NCBI RefSeq assembly: GCF_002944405.1
Contig: NZ_CP024310.1
Location: forward strand, 434,001 to 498,000
DNA: 64,000 nt
Direction: 5' to 3'
Source: Sinorhizobium fredii
GTDB lineage: Bacteria; Pseudomonadota; Alphaproteobacteria; Rhizobiales; Rhizobiaceae
How positions within the stretch are numbered: position 1 is the first letter of the stretch; each line of letters opens with the position of its first letter. A model generated the notes under the pieces. That model made no database searches. It saw only the letters and a program-made list of their open reading frames with translations, and was not told the origin of the DNA. This document shows, piece after piece, positions 57,113 through 64,000 of this stretch. The position numbers and the translations under genes were made by a program.

Positions 57113-57445
57113 TGTGCAGGGCCTGGCCGGTCGGGTCCGAGCCCTGCAGCCCGGACCGGAGTCCCCAGGACCATTTCCTAAAATCTCCAAAGATATTCTT
57201 CGGGAACAACTGTTTATCTCAGCTGCGACTTGGCATTTGCCATTCGCGTGCAGATGAACATAATTTCATGAATGAAATTTAATCTGAAGAATGAGGCGAA
57301 TATCACATTTTGACTTTTGTCGTGGCGTTATCTGGTGGCGACGGCGCGGTGGATCGGCCGGAAGACCAGTATTTGTTCTGGGAAAGCTGATGTAAATCCA
57401 CCCTCGCCGCGTATCAAACCTCCGGATTTTAGAAGGAGACACGCC

Positions 57446-58927
57446 ATGGCCAACTCTTCAGAACAAAAGGGCTCGCGCGCGGGCCGCTTGACCGCCGTGC
57501 TGGCGGCTCTGTCCTCCGTTTCCGCGCTCAGCCTCGCCGCTCTCGTCGCGGAACCTGTTGCCATGCACGCAACGCACAACCAGAGCTCGACCGTGCGGGC
57601 GGCTCCGAATGCCGTGCAGCGGCCATCGGCGGCGGAGCCCGGCGACTTTGCCGACATCGTCGCCCAGGTGAAGCCGGCGGTCATCTCGGTGCGCGTCGAG
57701 ATCGACGCGGCGCAGCAACAGGCCGCAGCGCAGGATGACGATGGCACTGCCGATCCCGATGACGGGCAGGGTCCCCTCATGGGCGAGGGCTCGGGCTTCT
57801 TCATCTCCGCCGACGGCTATGCGGTGACCAACAATCACGTCGTCGACCATGCCCATTCCCTCGAGGTGATGACCAGCGACGGCCGCAGCTACGAGGCGAA
57901 AGTCGTCGGCACCGATCCGAAGACCGACCTTGCCTTGATCAAGGTCGACGGCCGCGATCTCCCGCATGTGCGCTTTGCCGATCAGCGGCCGCGTGTCGGC
58001 AACTGGGTGATCGCGATCGGCAATCCCTATGGCCTCGGCGGCACGGTTACCGCCGGGATCGTTTCGGCCGAAGGCCGCGACATCGGCGCCGGTCCCTATG
58101 ACGACTTCATCCAGATCGATGCGCCGATCAATCGGGGCAATTCCGGCGGGCCGGCCTTCGACGTCAACGGCGATGTGATCGGCGTCAACACGGCGATCTT
58201 CTCGCCCTCCGGCGGCTCAGTCGGCATCGGCTTCGACATCCCGGCCGACACGGCAAAAGCCGTCATCGCCGAGTTGAAGGACAAGGGCCATGTGACGCGC
58301 GGCTGGCTCGGCATCAAGGAGCAGCAGGTCACTCCCGATATCGCCGAAGGCCTCGGCCTGAAGGAGGCTAAGGGCGCGCTCGTCGACGAGGCGGATCCGG
58401 CCGGTCCGGCCGGCAGGGCTGGTATCCGGTCCGGCGATCTCATCATGGCGGTCGGTGGGGCGACGATCAATGACCCGCGTGAACTGGCTCAGAAAGTGGG
58501 CGCGATGGCTCCGGGCACCTCCGTCACGGTGAGCATCCTTCGCGATGGCGCGGCAAAGGACGTCACCTTGACACTCGCCACAATGCCGGAGGACCGCCCG
58601 GCGCCGGTGGAGGCGGCAAGCGGCGGCGGTGCTGCCCCTAGCAGCGAACAGGACTTCGGGCTGCTGCTTGCGCCGGCAAGCAAGGTGGTCAGTGCCTCGG
58701 AAAAAGGCATGGTCGTCGTCGCCATCGATCCGAAGGGAGCGGCGGCGCAACATGGGCTTGAGGCGGGCGACGTCATTCTCGACGTCGGCGGCAAGGCGGT
58801 TTCGAACGCAAGCGACTTCCGCCGCGATCTCGTGTCGCTCCGCAAGGAAGGCAAAGTCGCCGCGCTGCTCCGCATCCAGTCGGGCGGCGTGACGCGCTTC
58901 GTCGCCTTGCCGCTCGCCCACGCATGA
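57446..58927 (+). CDS. degP: Do family periplasmic serine endoprotease (DegP/HtrA)
   Basis: A 493-residue envelope protease-chaperone. An N-terminal signal or anchor (residues 12-37) precedes a trypsin-like domain with His131 (TNNHVVDH), Asp161 (PKTDLALIK) and Ser233 (RGNSGGPA). Two PDZ domains follow, around residues 275-370 and 405-490. AGAAGGAGA precedes the ATG, and family length is normal. An acidic insertion (AQDDDGTADPDDGQG) lies in the LA loop. It removes misfolded periplasmic proteins. Confidence 0.94.
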   Translation: MANSSEQKGSRAGRLTAVLAALSSVSALSLAALVAEPVAMHATHNQSSTVRAAPNAVQRPSAAEPGDFADIVAQVKPAVISVRVEIDAAQQQAAAQDDDGTADPDDGQGPLMGEGSGFFISADGYAVTNNHVVDHAHSLEVMTSDGRSYEAKVVGTDPKTDLALIKVDGRDLPHVRFADQRPRVGNWVIAIGNPYGLGGTVTAGIVSAEGRDIGAGPYDDFIQIDAPINRGNSGGPAFDVNGDVIGVNTAIFSPSGGSVGIGFDIPADTAKAVIAELKDKGHVTRGWLGIKEQQVTPDIAEGLGLKEAKGALVDEADPAGPAGRAGIRSGDLIMAVGGATINDPRELAQKVGAMAPGTSVTVSILRDGAAKDVTLTLATMPEDRPAPVEAASGGGAAPSSEQDFGLLLAPASKVVSASEKGMVVVAIDPKGAAAQHGLEAGDVILDVGGKAVSNASDFRRDLVSLRKEGKVAALLRIQSGGVTRFVALPLAHA

Positions 58928-58971
58928 CGAAGCAGGTGGCGAAGGCTTTGCCGGATAGGATCGGGAGTGGG

Positions 58972-58991
58972 GAGACGAGCATACTCGTCTC
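58972..58991 (+). terminator. Hairpin after degP
   Basis: GAGACGAG pairs with CTCGTCTC across a CATA loop, between degP and a convergent small gene. No clear T-run. Confidence 0.5.
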
Positions 58992-59017
58992 TCACGTCAA
59001 CGGGTCAGGTTAGCTTA

Positions 59018-59269
59018 TCAATGTGCCCAGCTGGGATCCCATTGAACGTCCTCGACAAGCTCCACATAGATCGGCGCCTCACCCTCGCTATGGGTCCTTG
59101 CAAGCCGGAAGGCGGCTTCCGGCTCCATTTCCTCGCCTGGGAAGATGACGTCGTCCTTCGACGGGTCGACGGCCTGACGTACATAACCCCTGATCTCGTC
59201 GCGGTAGCGGTAGAGCTTGACGATGATTGCGCCCGGCACCGGCTTTTCAGGCAACCGTCGGATCAGCAT
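59018..59269 (-). CDS. Small conserved hypothetical protein, 83 residues
   Basis: A small soluble protein starting at MLIRRLPEKPVPGAI after GAGAGGAGAG. It contains VKLYRYRDEIRGYVRQAVDP and DVIFPGEEMEPEAAFRLART. No family is recognised, though the composition is that of a folded alpha-beta protein. It may accompany the neighbouring stress and protease genes. Confidence 0.6.
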   Translation of the reverse strand: MLIRRLPEKPVPGAIIVKLYRYRDEIRGYVRQAVDPSKDDVIFPGEEMEPEAAFRLARTHSEGEAPIYVELVEDVQWDPSWAH

Positions 59270-59328
59270 GCGGATCTCTCCTCTCAAGGAGGCATCTATA
59301 TCTCCCGCAATCGGATCGGCGGCATCAG

Positions 59329-59511
59329 CTAGGCCATTCCGGCCGGGTCGCCGATCGGCAGAAGCGCCGGGTCGGTCGGGTCTTTGGTGTCCTCCGGCTT
59401 CTTGACCGGCGGATCGGGGGACTTCTCAAGGCCGCGATCCGGCCGGCCGGGGATTCCTTGCGGCTCTCTCGGCGTTTCGGCAGGTGCGGGTATAGGATCT
59501 TGCTTCGGCAT
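59329..59511 (-). CDS. Small proline-rich hypothetical protein
   Basis: A 60-residue protein rich in Pro, Asp and Lys (PKQDPIPAPAETPREPQG, then PPVKKPEDTKDPTDPAL), so probably disordered. AAGGAG sits well before the ATG at 59511. It is arranged in tandem with the 83-residue gene. No function is known. Confidence 0.52.
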   Translation of the reverse strand: MPKQDPIPAPAETPREPQGIPGRPDRGLEKSPDPPVKKPEDTKDPTDPALLPIGDPAGMA

Positions 59512-59645
59512 GGCGGTCTCCTTTCGAAGAGACAACGACCGTGGGAGACGATGGTTCCTGACCTTGCTTTCCTCGGAATGACACGGGAAGCACTGGTCGG
59601 CGACCAAGCGAAATTACTTAGGGTCGCGCGGAATTTCAGCCCGCG

Positions 59646-59870
59646 CTAGCGCCGCCGAGAAAAGCTCGTCCTGTGTGAGCAATTTCCTGCGCCGCTTTTC
59701 AGCCCGTCATCGACTAAGCGCTGCATGGCGGCCATCTTGTCATTCCGCTCTTGATCCCTACGGATGAGATCGCGCACATCGTCACTGGCGTTCGCATAGC
59801 GGCCAGTCCGCGTTTGTACTTCCACCCAGTCCTTCATGGCGTCGGGCAAAGATACGTTCATCGTGGCCAT
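59646..59870 (-). pseudogene. parD: ParD-type antitoxin, C-terminal frameshift, no toxin
   Basis: The N-terminal ribbon-helix-helix is intact (MNVSLPDAMKDWVEVQTRTG, NASDDVRDLIRRDQERNDKM, RLVDDGLKSG). Near 59687 the frame slips, so the product ends in GNCSHRTSFSRRR. In another frame the usual tail follows: LLTQDELFSAALARAEIP. That tail normally wraps the ParE toxin. No parE gene follows. The protein may still bind DNA but is an orphan. Confidence 0.72.
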
Positions 59871-59949
59871 GTCAGTCTCCATACTACGGCCAGGATGACG
59901 CTCTTTGGCAAAACTTTGTCAAATCCGAATTCCCTCGGGAAAAGGCAGG

Positions 59950-60741
59950 TTATCCTGCCCCGTCCTTCTTCCTGGCGGTGGCGAGCGGCTGCGATGTCAG
60001 CTTGAACTTGGCCATTTCCGCGGATGTCAGATAGTAGAGCCGGTCCGGCGGGGTTTCGAGCGCGGTGATCCAAAGGCCGGCGCCGATCCCCATCGTGTCG
60101 AGATGGCGGGTCACCCGGGCCGTGGTGGATTGTGCCGCAGACATCGCTTCATCCGCCGTTTGCCGGCCGCTGCCGCCATTGAAGACCTGGTGCACGCCGA
60201 CGATGGCATCCTTGTCGGCGATGCGGCTGACGCCGCCAGCAAAGATGATGGGACAGGAGGAGGCGCAGAGCGCTCTCGACGCCACCCTGGTCCCAAGCTT
60301 CCTTTCGCGGATCAGGCTCGAAATCGCCAAGGCGTCGTCCACCGAACCGCCGGGAGAATTGAGCGCTACGGTCTTTACATATTCGCCGCGCACCGCAATC
60401 TCCTCGGCGAAACGTCCGCTTGCGCCGGGATCAATCGTGCCCTCGGCGAGCAGGACGCCGGCGGATGCGAGTTCGAATGTCATCGGTCGTCGCAGCACGT
60501 CCTCCGGGCTTGCGGGCTGTACGTGCGGAGTCGGCCCGCCTTCGGTCAGCGCCGGCGGCAGGATGGGCCGGTTCTCATGGAACGGATCGAAGGCCGGCAG
60601 CTCGGCATTCATCGCCGTAAGGTCGCGCACGTCGATCAGCAGAAAGATTGCCGCAGCCGAGAGCAGTGCGTAGAAAGCGCCGCGCATCAGCACGCCGTCG
60701 TCGAGGCGCATCAGCGCCTTGAAAGTGTCATCGATCCTCAT
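59950..60741 (-). CDS. Membrane-anchored ClpP/crotonase-fold protein
   Basis: A 263-residue protein. One transmembrane helix (about residues 19-37) is followed by a linker and a ClpP-like domain: VKTVALNSPGGSVDDALAIS (oxyanion region), CASSCPIIFAGG (serine nucleophile elbow) and AIVGVHQVF (His). The likely Ser/His pair is seen, and the arrangement is that of the periplasmic ClpP-like group. Its start overlaps the preceding gene by 14 bases, so it is probably co-translated with the coiled-coil membrane protein. Substrate is unknown. Confidence 0.78.
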   Translation of the reverse strand: MRIDDTFKALMRLDDGVLMRGAFYALLSAAAIFLLIDVRDLTAMNAELPAFDPFHENRPILPPALTEGGPTPHVQPASPEDVLRRPMTFELASAGVLLAEGTIDPGASGRFAEEIAVRGEYVKTVALNSPGGSVDDALAISSLIRERKLGTRVASRALCASSCPIIFAGGVSRIADKDAIVGVHQVFNGGSGRQTADEAMSAAQSTTARVTRHLDTMGIGAGLWITALETPPDRLYYLTSAEMAKFKLTSQPLATARKKDGAG

Positions 60742-62035
60742 GCGACCGATCCTTTGTACGCGTTCTCTGGTCGAGATTGGTGATGTTGTTCAGCTCCTCC
60801 GCTTTCCCTTCGAGCTCCGCTTGCGTGACCATCTCCCCGAGATTGGCGCCGTTCGCGGTTACCGCTCGCTGCACGTCCAGCGCCTGCAGAAGTTCGGCCG
60901 CCGTGATGCGCTCGGCAAAGGGCAGCTTCTCCTCCTGTTTGCGGATCGCCCCGTGCACGGCAGCGAGAATGAACACCAGCACGCCCGGCAAGAGGTCGAT
61001 GGAAATCGCTCCGGCCCAGGCCGGAATGAAATCGGCCGCATAGCGCAACACGGCTTCGGCGGAGGAGAGCGGGACGAAGCGCCGCTCCGCCACCGGCGCC
61101 CGGGCGAGGATTTCGTCGGCCGCCTCGGAGAGCACCTTGGACTGCGCCGCCACCGAAACCCGCACCGTCTCCATCACCTGGTCCTGACGGTTGACGAGAT
61201 CGGCGTCGCCGCCATCGGCCACCGGGGCGATGAAGCCGAGCGACAGGTCGTCAGCCGCGCGGCGGATCGACGGCGCGATCGAGGTCTGGCCCAGCGAGGC
61301 TATGACGCCTGTGAGTGCCACCACTTCCGAGGAGAACTGGTCGGCACGCGGTTCGATCGCGCCCGGCGCGGAGACTAGCATGCGCATCGTCTCGAGCCGC
61401 TTCTGCCCCTCGTTGAACAGCGTCGTCACCTGTTCGCGCGAGGCGTTGATGCCGTTTTCGAGTTCCTTCATCTGCGCCGACATTTGCGACAGAAGCTGCA
61501 CGACGCTTCCCGAGCCCGTCGTGCCGGTGAGCGCGCCCGTCTGCCGCTCCGAGGCGGCAAGCTGGGCGAAGCGTTCGGAGGCACGCTGGATGTCGGGCAG
61601 CAGGCTCTGGGCGGCAAGGGCGTTCTGGTGCGCCTGGTCGAGGTCGGCCGTATAGTCCTCCACCGTTTGCGCCAGATGCTGTTCGAGCGCGGCCGATCCG
61701 GCCAGTGCCGCCGCATTGAGCCAGCTCGACATGGCGATGATCATGGCCGCGCCCAAAGCCATGACGCCAAGCATCGCGGCCCGGCCCGTATGGGTGATCA
61801 CATGCGGATAGAAGCGGGCCATATAGGTCCAGAAGGCGTAGATTCCGACGGACACCGAAGCCGAATAGATCATCGCCGCGAAGAAGACAGCGGTCGCCGA
61901 GCCGTCGAGAATGCTGCGCACGCCGAGATAGGTATAGACGCCGGAGGCGAGCGCCAGCACCGCAAGCGCAAAGCGCGTCATGGTTTCGACAGCCACGACG
62001 CCGTCGTGCAAACGTTGGGATGCGCCGACTGCCAT
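60728..62035 (-). CDS. Membrane protein with large coiled-coil domain
   Basis: A 435-residue protein. Three N-terminal hydrophobic segments (about residues 18-110) are followed by a long helical coiled-coil stretch (about 110-330) rich in Ala, Gln and Glu, another membrane segment (AWAGAISIDLLPGVLVFILA) and a charged tail. The ATG at 62035 is taken over a TTG two codons upstream because GGAGA lies before it. It shares an overlapping gene arrangement with the ClpP-like protein, so a membrane protease complex is a possible role. No family is recognised. Confidence 0.72.
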   Translation of the reverse strand: MAVGASQRLHDGVVAVETMTRFALAVLALASGVYTYLGVRSILDGSATAVFFAAMIYSASVSVGIYAFWTYMARFYPHVITHTGRAAMLGVMALGAAMIIAMSSWLNAAALAGSAALEQHLAQTVEDYTADLDQAHQNALAAQSLLPDIQRASERFAQLAASERQTGALTGTTGSGSVVQLLSQMSAQMKELENGINASREQVTTLFNEGQKRLETMRMLVSAPGAIEPRADQFSSEVVALTGVIASLGQTSIAPSIRRAADDLSLGFIAPVADGGDADLVNRQDQVMETVRVSVAAQSKVLSEAADEILARAPVAERRFVPLSSAEAVLRYAADFIPAWAGAISIDLLPGVLVFILAAVHGAIRKQEEKLPFAERITAAELLQALDVQRAVTANGANLGEMVTQAELEGKAEELNNITNLDQRTRTKDRSHEDR

Positions 62036-62137
62036 GGGCAAGATCTCCGCGAAGGAATGTATTCCTTAACAGAGAATGAAGAAGCGGGCGGAATAAAGAC
62101 CGCCGCCTACCACCAATGGCGTAACGGGAGCGGGACC

Positions 62138-62401
62138 TTACGCTCCGTTGGCGCCACCTCGCCGGGCCGGTATGTTCGCGTCCTCCACCTCCGGCATGTC
62201 TCGGATGGCCGACAAGCAGTCGGTCGCTTCGGAATGTCTTCTCAAACGAGCGAAATGAATCCGCCGCAAGGCCTCGCTGCGGCTGTCGCGTTTGACGGGG
62301 GCCGCCAGCTCGACACCCGGAATGGCTTGAATCCTGATCAACAGGCGTTCGCGCTCTTCGACGCTAACGCCGGCGCGGATCGTGAACATGATGTCAGTCA
62401 T
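62138..62401 (-). CDS. Small I9-like protein paired with the subtilase
   Basis: An 87-residue protein starting at MTDIMFTIRAGVSVEERERL. A beta-alpha-beta pattern (FTIRAG, an acidic helix, PGVELAAPVKR, a second helix, MPEVEDANIPARR) resembles subtilase inhibitor/propeptide I9 folds. Its start overlaps the subtilase stop (ATGA). I infer that it is a trans-acting inhibitor, chaperone or immunity protein for the protease. There is no signal peptide. Confidence 0.58.
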   Translation of the reverse strand: MTDIMFTIRAGVSVEERERLLIRIQAIPGVELAAPVKRDSRSEALRRIHFARLRRHSEATDCLSAIRDMPEVEDANIPARRGGANGA

Positions 62402-63960
62402 TGCCCGAAATCCCTGGTGCCTATGCTGCCAATGAGCTGCTCCAAGTTCAGACGACCATAGCCGAAATCGGGCGTGAAGTCTTGGCCGCTCATGGCCGGC
62501 ACCTTGTCGGCGCTCGAAGCCAGGGCGCCGCGGATCACTGCGGGATCCCTCGCGCCGCCGTTCGCGATAAAGAGCGCCGCGGCGGCAGCAACATGCGGAG
62601 ACGCCATCGATGTTCCGGGCCATGCATCATAGTCCGTCTCGCGTATGTCCGGCTTTCCCTGCCTCCAGCGCCCGTCGGGTCCTCGCTCCGCTCTCCAACG
62701 CATTTGGCCGGGATAGGTCGGCAGCGTCGACCAGATCGCGTCGCCGGGGGCCGTGATCGTTATGTGGTTGCCGCGATTGGAAAAGCTGGTGATCCGGTCC
62801 TGAAGATTTGTTGCGCCCACGGCGATGACGCCCGGTATCGCCGCAGGATAGGAGATCGGACTACCGTCGCGCCGTTCGTTCCCCATTGCAGCAACGACGG
62901 TCGTTCCATTGGCAAGCAGCGCCTCGAAGGCTGCACTCTCCGTCGGGTCGGGCGCGCCGCCGCCGCCGATCGAGAGGTTGACGACGTCAATGCCGGCATC
63001 GGCGCAGTCGAGCAGCGCCCGCAGATACATCACCGGGTCGACGAAATAGGCGAACTCCGCCGTGCCGTCAGGATAGGTCAGCAGGTCGGGGCGATCGTCG
63101 AAAATCTTCCAGGCGTGGATCTGGGCTCGCGATATTCCGTTGATCCCGAGATCGTTGTTGATGGTTGCCGCGATCGTCCCTGCCACATGCGTGCCGTGGC
63201 CGACCAGATCCTGGGCCGAGCTCGCCGCCGGAAGATCGGGGTGCTCGTATACATATCCACCAATCTGGTCTTTAAGGTCCGGGTGATCCGCGTCGATACC
63301 GGTATCGAGCACTGCGACCTTGATCCTGCTTGCGTCGTCGAAGCCGCTTAGATTGCGGGCCTCGTCCCATCGGACTTTGCGGAGATTCCACATCGTATGG
63401 GCAGGCGGCGGTTCCGTCGCAATGCGCCCGCGAGCCCCGGGTTGAGCTGCCTTGGAGGCGCGCCGAGCGGGTTTTCGCGGCGATTTTGCCACCAGATAGC
63501 GCAGCGGCACCCGCGCCACGGATGCAACGGTCGGATCTCCCGCGAGCGCCAACTGAAGTTGCCGCAAGTCGACGTCACTCACCAACTCGACCAGGCTGGC
63601 GGCCCCGCCCGGTGTTCGCAAATCGATGGCGGCGTTCAGGTTCAGGGCAGGTGCCGACCACCCGTCCCCCTCGTTTTCGGGTACCCCGAGCAGTTCCGGC
63701 TTGGCGCTGCCGTCACGGCTTGGCCGCACCAGCATCCGGCTGGCGTAATGGGGAGACTCCCGTGATACGGGCGTAACGCGTTTCACCAGTCCCGCTCGCT
63801 CGTAAAAGGACAAGGCCTGAAGCCCGCTGCCGAATGATGCGCGTGCCGCCTCGAAGGTCGCTTCGAAGCTTGGCTGGCGCGGCTGAGGCTTCATGCGGAC
63901 GAACAGCATTGCTTCATGGTAGGCCGGGAGCCCGGCGTTCCTGAACAATGGTCCCATCAT
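62398..63960 (-). CDS. S8 family serine peptidase (subtilase)
   Basis: A 520-residue subtilase with Asp219 (VAVLDTGIDADHPD), His255 (VGHGTHVAGT), the oxyanion Asn361 (AMGNERRDG) and Ser451 (GTSMASPHVA). The first about 190 residues are a long non-catalytic region (possible prodomain) ending in a basic linker (KSPRKPARRASKAAQ), and there is no signal peptide, so it may act in the cytoplasm. It is translationally coupled to a small I9-like gene. GAGGCA precedes two adjacent ATGs, at 63960 and 63957. Confidence 0.88.
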   Translation of the reverse strand: MMGPLFRNAGLPAYHEAMLFVRMKPQPRQPSFEATFEAARASFGSGLQALSFYERAGLVKRVTPVSRESPHYASRMLVRPSRDGSAKPELLGVPENEGDGWSAPALNLNAAIDLRTPGGAASLVELVSDVDLRQLQLALAGDPTVASVARVPLRYLVAKSPRKPARRASKAAQPGARGRIATEPPPAHTMWNLRKVRWDEARNLSGFDDASRIKVAVLDTGIDADHPDLKDQIGGYVYEHPDLPAASSAQDLVGHGTHVAGTIAATINNDLGINGISRAQIHAWKIFDDRPDLLTYPDGTAEFAYFVDPVMYLRALLDCADAGIDVVNLSIGGGGAPDPTESAAFEALLANGTTVVAAMGNERRDGSPISYPAAIPGVIAVGATNLQDRITSFSNRGNHITITAPGDAIWSTLPTYPGQMRWRAERGPDGRWRQGKPDIRETDYDAWPGTSMASPHVAAAAALFIANGGARDPAVIRGALASSADKVPAMSGQDFTPDFGYGRLNLEQLIGSIGTRDFGQ

Positions 63961-64000
63961 TGCCTCGCACTTACTTAGGATGGCGCCGCCTATTTTTGAC

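Overview
The window looks like accessory DNA of a fast-growing rhizobium, most likely the Ensifer/Sinorhizobium group and probably a megaplasmid or chromid. It is GC-rich and dense in catabolic operons with their own ABC transporters and one-component regulators. It carries rhizobial-type LigD ligases and an alphaproteobacterial small RNA with anti-Shine-Dalgarno loops. It has no ribosomal or core housekeeping genes and many decayed genes and IS fragments. The taxonomic placement is inferred from gene content and is not proven.

Layout. 1-9.7 kb: end of a hydantoinase/oxoprolinase operon (hyuA, hyuB, a 2Fe-2S subunit, an FAD/BFD-type dehydrogenase subunit), LysR and Lrp regulators, an FAD-dependent amine oxidoreductase and a polar amino acid ABC importer. 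10-13.9 kb: a VOC protein and an iron-chelate ABC importer. 13.9-18.4 kb: a scrap zone with IS1182-like and IS91-like transposase remnants, a 47-bp direct repeat, a HAD relic, and two intact genes (GNAT, transglutaminase-like). 18.5-29.3 kb: one sugar/sugar-acid catabolic regulon with two epimerases, an enolase-superfamily dehydratase, an FCD/GntR regulator, a hydroxyacid dehydrogenase and a two-ATPase sugar ABC transporter. FadR-type operators (TGGTNNNACCA) lie in both promoter regions. 29.6-34.7 kb: a TetR-controlled operon of a Tm-1-like ATP-binding protein, a TIM-barrel partner, a cupin and an M24 peptidase, then a DJ-1/PfpI protein.

35-43.7 kb: a DNA-repair neighbourhood in decay. It has a broken DnaQ-like exonuclease, an apparently four-hairpin small RNA, intact dinB, a frameshifted three-domain ligD, an intact ligase-only ligD, a ku gene reduced to its two ends, and small uncharacterised genes. 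43.8-49.3 kb: relics of prpF, a DUF2267 gene, a LysE exporter and acnD lie on either side of intact otsBA, followed by kdgD. 49.6-57.1 kb: a large membrane-anchored protein, small secreted and hypothetical proteins, a degenerate GGDEF protein, a PilZ protein, a TetR/MFS efflux pair with three operators, and OsmC. 57.4-64 kb: a protein-quality-control cluster with a DegP-like protease, a ClpP-like membrane protein overlapping a membrane coiled-coil protein, and a subtilase coupled to a small inhibitor-like protein. A frameshifted orphan ParD antitoxin lies among them.

The clearest biological stories are the anti-SD small RNA, the operator-defined sugar regulon, and the NHEJ locus that has lost Ku. 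Boundaries of pseudogenes and start codons are read by eye.
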